A DNA stretch of 64,000 nucleotides from Vescimonas sanitatis (GTDB lineage Bacteria; Bacillota; Clostridia; Oscillospirales; Oscillospiraceae). Positions 17,175-26,727 of this stretch are shown here, piece by piece. Made by a program: the position numbers and the translations under genes. The notes under the pieces were generated by a model. It was not told where the DNA came from and did no database searches. It was given only the letters and a program-made list of their open reading frames with translations. Where the stretch lies: contig NZ_JBMGPW010000004.1 of the NCBI RefSeq assembly GCF_049060325.1, positions 186,001 to 250,000 of the forward strand. The letters are read 5' to 3'. Positions within the stretch are counted from its first letter, which is position 1; each line of letters opens with the position of its first letter.

Positions 17175-18218
17175 ATGGAACTGACCCAACGAAAAAAGCA
17201 AATACTGAAGATCGTGGTGGACAGCTACATCAACACCGCTGAACCGGTGGGCTCCAAGGCCATCGTGGCGCTGATGCCGGAAAAGGTCAGCTCCGCCACT
17301 GTGCGGAACGAGCTGGCCGACCTGACGGACATGGGCTATCTGGAGCAGCCCCATACCTCGGCGGGGCGCATTCCATCGGCCAGGGGCTACCGGCTGTACG
17401 TCAACGAGCTGATGGACCGCAAGACCCTGTCGGCAGAGGAGGAGGCCAGCATCAATACGGCGCTGGCGAAGCCCCTGCAGCAGGTGGAGCAGGTCATCGA
17501 CCAGGCGGGACAGATGGTGTCCAGCTTTGTGGGCTATCCCACCTACGCTGTAGCGGACCACCGCACGGCGGCCACGGTACAGCGGTTTGAGCTGATCGGC
17601 GTGGACGCCTCCGGCTTTATCGCCGTGGTGATGCTGTCGGACAGCCGGGTAAAGAGCCAGCTGATGCGGACGTCGCTGCCCGTTGAGGCGGAGGCGCTGC
17701 CGCAGCTGAGTCACCTGCTGAACACCCACTTTACCGGGGTGTCCGCGGAGCAGATGAACGCCACGTTGATGAACCTCAGCGAACAGGTGTCCGGCCAATG
17801 GTTCCTGATTTTGAACCAGGTGACGGAGTACGCCGGGTCGCTGCTGGAGGAGTCCAACCACCAGCAGGTGTACACCAGCGGTGCCAGCCAGCTGCTGAAA
17901 TTCCCGGAATTCCGGGATATCGACAAGGCCCACGACCTGATGAGCTTTATGGTGGACAACAAGCAGGAGCTGCCTGTGCCTGCCGGGGACGCGCCCATGC
18001 AGATACTCATCGGGCCGGAAAACGTCAACGACGCCCTGAAGGAGAGCAGCGTGGTGATCGCCAGCTATGATATCGGCGATAATATGCGCGGCTTAGTGGG
18101 CGTTGTGGGTCCCACGCGTATGGATTACGCCGCGGTCGCGGCGCGGCTGAGCTACTTTGCGGAGAGCCTGAGCCGCATGTTTGGTAAAAAACAGCTACCG
18201 GAGGATACAACGGAATGA
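17175..18218 (+). CDS. hrcA: Heat-inducible transcription repressor HrcA
   Basis: 347 residues. The N-terminal winged helix (RKKQILKIVVDSYINTAEPVGSKAI...VSSATVRNELADLTDMGYLEQPHTSAGRIPS) is diagnostic, followed by the GAF-like domain with IGPENVNDALKESSVVIASYD. It controls the CIRCE site immediately upstream. Stop overlaps the grpE start (ATGA). Confidence 0.98.
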   Translation: MELTQRKKQILKIVVDSYINTAEPVGSKAIVALMPEKVSSATVRNELADLTDMGYLEQPHTSAGRIPSARGYRLYVNELMDRKTLSAEEEASINTALAKPLQQVEQVIDQAGQMVSSFVGYPTYAVADHRTAATVQRFELIGVDASGFIAVVMLSDSRVKSQLMRTSLPVEAEALPQLSHLLNTHFTGVSAEQMNATLMNLSEQVSGQWFLILNQVTEYAGSLLEESNHQQVYTSGASQLLKFPEFRDIDKAHDLMSFMVDNKQELPVPAGDAPMQILIGPENVNDALKESSVVIASYDIGDNMRGLVGVVGPTRMDYAAVAARLSYFAESLSRMFGKKQLPEDTTE

Positions 18219-18799
18219 GCGAAAAGGATAATAAAAAGAACAGGAAGGCGACAGAGGCCGCCGAGAGCGCCGCGAAGGAAGCCGCGCCGGAAGCGGTGGA
18301 GAACGCAGCGGAAGCGGCCGAGGCGGCCGAGGATACCTACACCGTCACCAAGGCACAGATGGAGCAGATGGAGGCGCTGGCGAAAACGCTGGCGGACGCC
18401 AATGACAAATACCTGCGGCTGGCGGCGGAGTACGACAACTACCGGAAGCGGACTGCGCGCGAGAAGGAGCACCTGTACAATGACGCGAAGATCGACACCA
18501 TCAAGCCGTTTCTGGCGGTGCTGGACAACCTGGAACGGGGCGTGAGCCAATTTGAGGAGGGCGACGCACACCGGCAGGGACTGGAGCTGATCTGCAAGCA
18601 GTTCGAGGAGGTCTTGACCAAGCTGAACGTTGCGGAGATACCCGCCCTGGGCGAGAAGTTCGATCCGGAAAAGCACAACGCGGTGATGCACACCGAGGAC
18701 GAGACCGCGGCGGAGAACACCGTGGTAGAGGTATTCCAAAAGGGCTACACACTGGGCGACAAAATACTGCGCTTCGCCATGGTGAAGGTAGCCAACTGA
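18215..18799 (+). CDS. grpE: Nucleotide exchange factor GrpE
   Basis: 194 residues: Ala/Glu-rich charged N-terminus, long coiled coil from about 45 to 95 (AEYDNYRKRTAREKEHLYNDA), then the beta domain with LGEKFDPEKHNAVMH and GYTLGDKILRFAMVKVA. It releases ADP from DnaK. Translationally coupled to hrcA. Confidence 0.97.
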   Translation: MSEKDNKKNRKATEAAESAAKEAAPEAVENAAEAAEAAEDTYTVTKAQMEQMEALAKTLADANDKYLRLAAEYDNYRKRTAREKEHLYNDAKIDTIKPFLAVLDNLERGVSQFEEGDAHRQGLELICKQFEEVLTKLNVAEIPALGEKFDPEKHNAVMHTEDETAAENTVVEVFQKGYTLGDKILRFAMVKVAN

Positions 18800-18815
18800 G
18801 TGGGAGGTAACGAAC

Positions 18816-19007
18816 ATGGAAGGCAAGAAACTGTACAAGAGCAGCACAGACAAGAAGATAGCCGGTGTATGCGGCGGCATCGCGGAGTATTTCAACATCG
18901 ACTCCACGCTGGTGCGTTTGGCGTGGGTGGTGTTCTGCCTGCTGGGCGGAAGCGGTGTGCTGGCCTATATCATTGCCGCGCTCATCATGCCGGACCGGCC
19001 CTATTAA
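18816..19007 (+). CDS. PspC-domain membrane protein (63 aa)
   Basis: A minimal PspC domain: KKLYKSSTDKKIAGVCGGIAEYF, then DSTLVRLAWVVFCLLGG and a second hydrophobic stretch AYIIAALIMP. It has a GGGAGG ribosome-binding site and sits between grpE and dnaK, where the usual hrcA-grpE-dnaK-dnaJ order has no gene. It is therefore part of the heat-shock operon here. PspC proteins sense or relieve envelope stress; linking membrane stress to this chaperone operon is inference. Confidence 0.9.
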   Translation: MEGKKLYKSSTDKKIAGVCGGIAEYFNIDSTLVRLAWVVFCLLGGSGVLAYIIAALIMPDRPY

Positions 19008-19066
19008 GCGGCCAGATCAAATACAGTAAGCAATAAATATTTATCTATATACAGGAGGCAATCATT

Positions 19067-20917
<1,851 letters not shown>

Positions 20918-20936
20918 GGCAAATATATCCCGTGAT

Positions 20937-21115
20937 AAGGGACAGGGTATACCTGTCCCTTGTCGCGGCGTTTAGGAAAAGCGCGCCTTTTGCGCCCTGC
21001 CATCGTCAGACCTCCTCGACGTACACGCGGTACGCCGTCGTCGGTCTGCCATCGGCAGGACGCAAAATCCATCGCTTTGCCGATGGAGTCGGCTCCGCAG
21101 GCAACAAGACTGGCA
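20937..21115 (+). other. Structured dnaK-dnaJ intergenic region
   Basis: The 214-bp gap holds three hairpins: AAGGGACAGG/CCTGTCCCTT (20937-20961, no T-run), a large imperfect palindrome whose outer arms are CCTGCCATCGTCAGACC and GGTCTGCCATCGGCAGG (about 20998-21060), and TCCATCG/CGATGGA (about 21070-21086). It contains no ORF. It may be a processing region that sets the DnaK:DnaJ ratio, or an inserted palindromic repeat. Confidence 0.5.
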
Positions 21116-21131
21116 ATAGGAGATTTATCCC

Positions 21132-22268
21132 ATGGCACAGGAAAAACGAGATTATTATGAGGTCCTCGGCGTCAGCAAGGGCGCATCGGAGGACGAGATC
21201 AAAAAAGCATATAAAAAGCTGGCCCGAAAGTACCACCCGGACATGAACCCCGGTGACAAGGAGGCCGAGGAGAAGTTCAAGGAGGTCAACGAGGCCAACG
21301 AGGTGCTGTCCGACCCGGAGAAAAAGGCCCGGTACGACCAGTTCGGCTTCGCGGGCGTGGATCCCAGCTACGGCGCGGGCGCAGGCGGCAGCGCGTATGG
21401 CGGTGCGGGCGGCTTCGACTTCGGCGATCTGGGCGATATCTTCGGCAGCTTTTTCGGCGGCGGCTTTGGCGGCCAGCGCCGTAACCCCAACGCGCCCCAG
21501 CGGGGCGAGAGCATCCGCGCCAGCGTGTCCGTGACGTTCAAGGAGGCGGCCTTCGGCTGCGAGAAGGACGTGACCGTGGAGCGCAGCGAGCAGTGCGCTA
21601 CCTGCAAGGGCAGCGGCTGCCAGCCGGGGACCACGCCGGAGATCTGCCCCGACTGCCGCGGCAGCGGCCAGGTGCAGGTGCAGCAGCGGACGCCTATGGG
21701 CGTGTTTGCCACCAGCCGTCCCTGCCAGAAGTGTCACGGCACCGGCCGCATTATCCATCAGCCCTGTACCGACTGCGGCGGACAGGGTCGGGTGCGGAAA
21801 CGCAAGACCATCAAGGTCAACATCCCCGCCGGCATCGACCACGGCCAGACCATCTCTCTGCGGGGCCAGGGCAACGCCGGCAAAAACGGCGGCAGCGCCG
21901 GCGACCTGCTGATCACCGTCATGGTGCAGCCGGACGAGACATTCCGCCGGGAGGGCGTGGACGTGTTCTGCGACGCGCCCATCACCTTCGCCCAGGCGGT
22001 GCTGGGCGCCACGCTGGAGATCCCCACCATTGACGGCAAGGTGAAATACGACCTGCCGGAGGGCACCCAGACGGGCACGGTGTTCCGGCTGCGGGGCAAG
22101 GGTATCCCGGTGCTGAACGGCAGAGGCCGCGGCGACCAGTATGTCACCGTGAACGTAGAGACGCCGCGAAATCTGACGAAGGAGCAGAAGGAGGCCCTGC
22201 GGAGCTTCAGCGATATGCTGGGCGAGAGCAACTACGAAAAGCGCAAGAGCTTCTTCAAGAAGAAATGA
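21132..22268 (+). CDS. dnaJ: Chaperone protein DnaJ
   Basis: 378 residues. J domain at 1-70 with the HPD motif (KYHPDMNPG), Gly/Phe-rich linker (GGFDFGDLGDIFGSFFGGG), four CxxCxGxG-type zinc repeats (CATCKGSGC, CPDCRGSGQ, CQKCHGTGR, CTDCGGQGR), then the C-terminal substrate domains. ATG 21132 follows a purine-rich AATAGGAG. Confidence 0.99.
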   Translation: MAQEKRDYYEVLGVSKGASEDEIKKAYKKLARKYHPDMNPGDKEAEEKFKEVNEANEVLSDPEKKARYDQFGFAGVDPSYGAGAGGSAYGGAGGFDFGDLGDIFGSFFGGGFGGQRRNPNAPQRGESIRASVSVTFKEAAFGCEKDVTVERSEQCATCKGSGCQPGTTPEICPDCRGSGQVQVQQRTPMGVFATSRPCQKCHGTGRIIHQPCTDCGGQGRVRKRKTIKVNIPAGIDHGQTISLRGQGNAGKNGGSAGDLLITVMVQPDETFRREGVDVFCDAPITFAQAVLGATLEIPTIDGKVKYDLPEGTQTGTVFRLRGKGIPVLNGRGRGDQYVTVNVETPRNLTKEQKEALRSFSDMLGESNYEKRKSFFKKK

Positions 22269-22279
22269 GCAGGTGAAGG

Positions 22280-23089
22280 ATGTATCTGGCGGACTATCAT
22301 ACCCACTCGGCCACGTCGCCGGACGGACAGCTGACGGTCAGTGAGCTGGCGGAAGCGGCGGTGCGGGTCGGGCTGGATGAGATCTGCGTGACGGACCACG
22401 TGGACACGGTGCTGTGGGGCGACCACCGGCCCCGGGAGCATTTCGACTGGTCGCGGCTGCTGCGGGAGCTGCCGGAGGCGCGGGAGACATACACCGGGCG
22501 GCTGGCCATCCGGCTGGGGGCGGAGCTGGGCGAGGCGCCCATGGGCTTTGACCGGGCGGAGAAACTGCTGGGCGAGGCGCCAAAGCTGGACTTTGTTATA
22601 GGCTCCGTGCATATGGCAGGCGAAAAATTCAAACATTTTGACCTGTATTACATTGAAAAAAACAGCGAAACGTATTATCATAGAGTCATAGACAGCTACT
22701 TGGAGGACGTACTGCGTCTGGCGCGGTGGGGTAGGTTCAGTGTGCTGGGCCACCTGACGCTGCCGCTGCGGTACATGAATGAAAATCTGGGCGAGCAGAT
22801 GACCTTCGACGGTCATTACGACCAGTGCCGGGAGATTTTCCGGGCACTGATCGAAAGCGGGTGCGGCATCGAGTGCAACACCAACCGGGGCAACGTGCCC
22901 CTGCCGGACGCGCCGCTGTTGAAGCTGTACCGGGAGACGGGCGGCGAGATCATCACCATCGGCTCGGACGCGCACTCCGCCGAATATGTAGGCTGCTGCG
23001 TCCGGGAAACGCAGGCGCTGCTGCGGACGTGCGGGTTCCGGTATTTCTGCACGTTTGAGGGCGGAAAGCCCACGTTCCGGAAGCTGTAA
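22280..23089 (+). CDS. PHP-family histidinol-phosphatase-like phosphoesterase
   Basis: 269 residues. DYHTHSATSPDGQLTVSELAEAAVRVGLDEICVTDHVD carries the HxH and DH metal ligands of the PHP superfamily; FVIGSVHMA, CGIECNTN and ITIGSDAHSAEYVG supply the others. The length matches HisK-type histidinol phosphatases, but no other his gene is nearby, so another phosphoester is possible. Eleven bases after dnaJ and probably read from the same transcript. Confidence 0.82.
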   Translation: MYLADYHTHSATSPDGQLTVSELAEAAVRVGLDEICVTDHVDTVLWGDHRPREHFDWSRLLRELPEARETYTGRLAIRLGAELGEAPMGFDRAEKLLGEAPKLDFVIGSVHMAGEKFKHFDLYYIEKNSETYYHRVIDSYLEDVLRLARWGRFSVLGHLTLPLRYMNENLGEQMTFDGHYDQCREIFRALIESGCGIECNTNRGNVPLPDAPLLKLYRETGGEIITIGSDAHSAEYVGCCVRETQALLRTCGFRYFCTFEGGKPTFRKL

Positions 23090-23111
23090 AAACACAAAGG
23101 AGACGACCACT

Positions 23112-23546
23112 ATGAAAATTGCCATCGCCTGTGACCACGGCGGCTACCTGCTGAAGCAGGACATCCTCATCTGGCTGGAGGAGAACGACATCGACTATGA
23201 GGACTTCGGGTGCTATTCCACCGAGAGCGTGGACTACCCCGTATTCGCCGAGAAGGCCGCCCGGGCGGTGGCCGCCGGGGAATGCGACAAGGGCATCGTG
23301 ATCTGCACCACCGGCATCGGCGTTTCCATCGCCGCCAACAAGGTGAAGGGTATACGCTGCGCGCTGTGCACCGACTCTCTCCAGGCGGAGATGACCCGGC
23401 GGCATAACGATGCCAACATGCTCGCATTGGGCGCGGGCATCACCGGCGGCAATCTGGCCAAGCGGATGGTGGAGATCTTCCTGCACACGGAGTTTGAAGG
23501 TGGACGTCACGCCCGGCGTGTGGCGCTGCTGGATGCCATCCAGTGA
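23112..23546 (+). CDS. rpiB: Ribose-5-phosphate isomerase B (RpiB/LacAB family)
   Basis: 144 residues, the usual size. IAIACDHGGYLLK holds the Asp-His of the active site, ICTTGIGVSIAANKVKGIRCALC the Cys and anion-hole loop (most RpiB have GTGIG; here TTGIG), and RRHNDANMLALGAG the later His/Asn. It interconverts ribose and ribulose 5-phosphates. Start 23112 has AAAGGAGACGACC upstream. Confidence 0.88.
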   Translation: MKIAIACDHGGYLLKQDILIWLEENDIDYEDFGCYSTESVDYPVFAEKAARAVAAGECDKGIVICTTGIGVSIAANKVKGIRCALCTDSLQAEMTRRHNDANMLALGAGITGGNLAKRMVEIFLHTEFEGGRHARRVALLDAIQ

Positions 23547-23588
23547 GCGCGTTCCGATAGAGAAACGTGACTTTGTGAGGTAACGTCT

Positions 23589-24599
23589 ATGGCGACAAAG
23601 GGATACAACAGCTACCGTGGCCGAATGTCCGGCGGAAAGATCGTGCTGATCGTGGTGCTGGCGCTGGTGCTGGTGGGCGCGCTGGCCTATCTGGCATTGC
23701 AGAATTACGTGGTATACGACGAGGCGGGCAACGCCACCATCGACCTTCCCTTTTTCCACAGGAAGGACGACCGTGATGACAAAACGGATGACAGCACCGT
23801 CGACGGCACCGGAGACCGGGATGACATCGTGGACACGGTGGTGCCGGAGCATCCCCATGTGAAGGTGGCGGCGCTGCACGGCACGCGGCTGCCGGACGAC
23901 TGCCTGTGGTGGGGCGCGGACTACATCATGAACACGCTGGCACCGGAGGACCTGGTGCTGGCGGTAAAGCGTACCACCGGCGGCATCACCTACGCCACGG
24001 ACGTGGAGACGCCGCGGGGCGTGGTGGTGGAGACGGGACGGCCCATCGAATGTCTGCGTACACTACTGAGCAGCGGACGGTACACCGTGGGGCACATCGT
24101 GTGCTTCCGGGACAGCGCCTACGCCCGGAGCGTGCCGGAAACGGCGCTGGTCCGGGAGGACGGGCAGCTGTGGTACGACGCGGAGGGGCAGGCCTGGCTG
24201 GACCCCACCGACCCGCAGGTGCTGCAATACATCACCGCGCTGGTGAAGGAGTGCGGCGAGCTGGGCTTTAAGGAGGTCCTGCTGGACCAGTTCTGCTACC
24301 CGTCGGATACGACGGGCGTTGCCAACACGGCGGCGGACCCGGCGCAGGTGCTGGCCGACTTTGCCGAAAATCTGCGGTCGGCACTGCCGGAGGGCACAGC
24401 CCTGTCGGTGGTAGTGCGGAACACGGACAGTCTGTCCGTGGAGCAGATGGCTGAGCTGTTCGACCGGCTGTATGTGCCGGCGGAGGGCGACCTTGCCGCC
24501 GTAAAGGCGGCGCTGCCGGAGGGCTATGACCCGGAGACGCGGGTGGTGGCCATGACGGCGGAGGCACCGCAAAGCGGAAGCTATGTGATCGTAAGCTGA
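23589..24599 (+). CDS. Membrane-anchored putative glycoside-hydrolase-like protein
   Basis: 336 residues. Residues ~17-40 are a signal anchor (IVLIVVLALVLVGALAYLAL), followed by a charged Asp-rich linker. The extracytosolic part resembles the barrel of the DUF4015 putative glycoside hydrolases: WLDPTDPQVLQYITALVKECGELGFKEVLLDQFCYPS is the counterpart of their landmark strand with acidic residues. Substrate unknown. Last gene of the run that starts at dnaJ; terminator follows directly. Confidence 0.65.
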   Translation: MATKGYNSYRGRMSGGKIVLIVVLALVLVGALAYLALQNYVVYDEAGNATIDLPFFHRKDDRDDKTDDSTVDGTGDRDDIVDTVVPEHPHVKVAALHGTRLPDDCLWWGADYIMNTLAPEDLVLAVKRTTGGITYATDVETPRGVVVETGRPIECLRTLLSSGRYTVGHIVCFRDSAYARSVPETALVREDGQLWYDAEGQAWLDPTDPQVLQYITALVKECGELGFKEVLLDQFCYPSDTTGVANTAADPAQVLADFAENLRSALPEGTALSVVVRNTDSLSVEQMAELFDRLYVPAEGDLAAVKAALPEGYDPETRVVAMTAEAPQSGSYVIVS

Positions 24600-24608
24600 A
24601 CAAAAAAA

Positions 24609-24630
24609 GAAGCACCCGGGCGGGTGCTTC
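24609..24630. terminator. Terminator between the hydrolase-like and zinc-ribbon genes
   Basis: GAAGCACCC-GGGC-GGGTGCTTC with an A-run before and seven T after; works in both directions. Confidence 0.9.
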
Positions 24631-24644
24631 TTTTTTTGCCTGAT

Positions 24645-25301
24645 TTATTCCTGAGGCGGTGTGCTGTCGGCCGGGGCGCTGTCCTTGGGGGCGGAGCAGT
24701 GGGGGCAGACACCGTTCTCCAGCTTGGCGCCGCACTGGCTGCAGAAATTGGCGGGCTGGCTCTGTGCCGCCTGTGTCGCAGCTTGTGCCGCCTGTGCCGC
24801 CTGTGCCGCCTGTGCCGCCTGTGCCGCTTCACGGCGCTGGCGGAGAGCCTCCTTCATCTCCTGCATATTCGGGGCGGCGAACACGTCCCCGCTGCCGTTG
24901 CCGGTCTGATCGGCCAGCTTGTGGTTGATGGAGATGACGTTCTTCAGCAGCAAGATGGCCATCATCATCAATTCATAGCTGAGGCGGATCGCAATGGGCC
25001 CCAGGATGATGATCAGCAGACCATAGCCGCCCATCCAGATGCGGTCGCCGGTCCAGTAGTTGTACTCGGTGCGGAAGAGCATGAGCACGCCGAAGATGAT
25101 AACGGCGGCGGTGTTGAAGATGTACAGGGCCTGAAGGATCTTTTCCACCATCAGGTACTTGAAGTTGCAGGTATCGTGGAGGAACTTGCCAAAGGCGCCC
25201 AGCTTTTCCCGCTTCTTCTCCGGGACCACATAGATGAAGGCCAGGACAGTGGCGACGAGGGCCAGGACACCGGCGATAATGAGCATGGTGGTAGGCATCA
25301 T
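24645..25301 (-). CDS. Membrane protein with C-terminal zinc ribbon and AAQ repeats
   Basis: 218 residues. About three hydrophobic helices (residues ~3-23, ~52-75, ~84-115), a soluble tail with a perfect run of Ala-Ala-Gln triplets (about 165-190), then a double-Cys zinc ribbon CSQCGAKLENGVCPHC. The AAQ run is encoded by a 9-bp tandem repeat (TGTGCCGCC on the plus strand, about 24778-24830) that is prone to length change. Start 25301 follows AAGGAG. Function unknown. Confidence 0.7.
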   Translation of the reverse strand: MMPTTMLIIAGVLALVATVLAFIYVVPEKKREKLGAFGKFLHDTCNFKYLMVEKILQALYIFNTAAVIIFGVLMLFRTEYNYWTGDRIWMGGYGLLIIILGPIAIRLSYELMMMAILLLKNVISINHKLADQTGNGSGDVFAAPNMQEMKEALRQRREAAQAAQAAQAAQAAQAATQAAQSQPANFCSQCGAKLENGVCPHCSAPKDSAPADSTPPQE

Positions 25302-25334
25302 GATTTCTCTCTCCTTTTTATATGTGATATCCTC

Positions 25335-25363
25335 AATATATCGGGAAACCGGGCTATTGTCAA
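25335..25363 (-). promoter_or_regulatory. Promoter of the zinc-ribbon membrane protein gene
   Basis: Minus strand TTGACA (25363-25358), 17-bp spacer, TATATT (25340-25335). Confidence 0.8.
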
Positions 25364-25368
25364 GGCAA

Positions 25369-25400
25369 AAACGTCCCGCGGCGAGAGCCGCGGGACGTTT
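25369..25400 (-). terminator. Terminator of butyrate kinase
   Basis: AAACGTCCCGCGGC/GCCGCGGGACGTTT around GAGA, with a T-run on the minus strand. It lies just upstream of the next promoter, insulating the two genes. Confidence 0.85.
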
Positions 25401-25416
25401 CATTTTCTCTGTTGTA

Positions 25417-26508
25417 TCAGTTGTTGTCCTCGGGACGGGGACGGCGGTACTCCTGGGCCTTCTCCTCGCCCTTCAGGACGCGCAGGGCACCCTGGGCCAG
25501 GGCCAGCAGCTCGTCCTCGCCGGGATAGACGGTGATGGGAGCGATCCAGCCGACCATCTCGGAGATGGCGTCCACGGTCTCCTTGCCGTAGGCGATGCCG
25601 CCGGTGAGGATGATCTGGTCCACCTTGCCGTGCATGACGGTGGCCATGGCACCGATCTCCTTGCCGATCTGGTAGTGGAAGGCATCCACCACGCCGGCGA
25701 TCTTCTTATCGTGCTCGGCCTGCGCCAGCAGATAGCGCATATCGTTGGAGCCGGTGTAGGCCACCAGACCGCCGCGGCCGGAGAGCATGCGGTGCATCTC
25801 CCCCTCGGTGTACTTGCCGGAGAAGCACTGCTTCACCAGCTGACCGGTGGGCAGGGAGCCGGAGCGCTCGGGAGAGAAGGGACCCTCGCCGTCCAGCGCG
25901 TTCTGGGTGTCCACCACGCTGCCCTTCATGTGCGCGCCGATGGAAACGCCGCCGCCCATGTGGCAGACGATGAGGTTCAGATCCTCATACTTCTTGCCCT
26001 GCTCCTTGGCGAAGCGCTTGGCCACGGCCTTCTGGTTCAGAGCGTGGAAAATGCTGACGCGCTGGAACAGGGGGTGGCCGGAATAGCGGGCCACGTCTGC
26101 CATTTCATCGATGACCACAGGGTCGACGATGTAGGAGGGGATGCCCAGCTCGTCGCCGATCTCGCGGGCGATCAGGCCGCCCAGATTGGAGGCGTGCTGT
26201 CCCTGCACGCCGATGGTGCAGTCCTTGACCATGTTGTCGTTGACAGCGTATGTACCGCCGCGAATGGGGCGCAGCAGACCGCCGCGGCCGGAGACGGCGG
26301 AGAGGGTGCGGGCGTCGAAGCCCTGCTCGCGCAGCGCCTTCATTACCAGGTCGCGGCGCCAGTCCTTCTGGGCGGGGATAGTGTTGAACTGGGCGATCTC
26401 CTCCGCACTGTGGCGCAGGGTCTTGTCGAAGAGAAGCTGCTCATCCTCATAGACACCGATCTTGGTGGAGGTGGAGCCGGGATTGACTACAAGAATTCTG
26501 TAAGACAC
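25417..26508 (-). CDS. buk: Butyrate kinase
   Basis: 363 residues of the acetate/butyrate kinase family. ILVVNPGSTSTKIGVYED is the N-terminal phosphate loop. Butyrate-kinase-type sequence follows in SGRGGLLRPIRGGTYAVND, VDPVVIDEMADVARYSGHP and CHMGGGVSIGAH, with ILTGGIAYGK in the second half. It converts butyryl-phosphate and ADP to butyrate and ATP. The partner ptb gene is not adjacent. Start is GTG 26508 with AGGAGG upstream. Single-gene unit with own promoter and terminator. Confidence 0.93.
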   Translation of the reverse strand: MSYRILVVNPGSTSTKIGVYEDEQLLFDKTLRHSAEEIAQFNTIPAQKDWRRDLVMKALREQGFDARTLSAVSGRGGLLRPIRGGTYAVNDNMVKDCTIGVQGQHASNLGGLIAREIGDELGIPSYIVDPVVIDEMADVARYSGHPLFQRVSIFHALNQKAVAKRFAKEQGKKYEDLNLIVCHMGGGVSIGAHMKGSVVDTQNALDGEGPFSPERSGSLPTGQLVKQCFSGKYTEGEMHRMLSGRGGLVAYTGSNDMRYLLAQAEHDKKIAGVVDAFHYQIGKEIGAMATVMHGKVDQIILTGGIAYGKETVDAISEMVGWIAPITVYPGEDELLALAQGALRVLKGEEKAQEYRRPRPEDNN

Positions 26509-26568
26509 GTTTGTTTTCCTCCTATGCTCTTTTGTTCCGCGGCACAGCGGGTAAAATCAACATTCCTT

Positions 26569-26597
26569 ATTATACAGAATATGATGCCGTCTGTAAA
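26569..26597 (-). promoter_or_regulatory. Promoter of butyrate kinase
   Basis: Minus strand TTTACA (26597-26592), 17-bp spacer, perfect TATAAT (26574-26569). Confidence 0.8.
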
Positions 26598-26640
26598 TGG
26601 GTTTTTACGCAAAAATACGGTATTTTACATACGGGTCTGA

Positions 26641-26669
26641 TTGACAAAGCGCATAGTGTGGGCTAAAAT
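26641..26669 (+). promoter_or_regulatory. Promoter of metG
   Basis: TTGACA (26641-26646), 17-bp spacer, TAAAAT (26664-26669). The leader is only ~50 nt, so there is no room for a T-box. Confidence 0.8.
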
Positions 26670-26727
26670 GATATATGTGAGTTTATACCGTTCTTCCATT
26701 CGGAACGGGGAAAAGGAGAACTATCCT

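Noticed and set aside
24778..24830. Short tandem repeats as a CRISPR array
   Set aside because: Nine-bp units without spacers, inside a coding frame (AAQ).
26509..26727. Possible T-box or SAM leader upstream of metG
   Set aside because: The promoter is at 26641-26669 and the leader is only ~50 nt; no T-box or SAM motif is visible.
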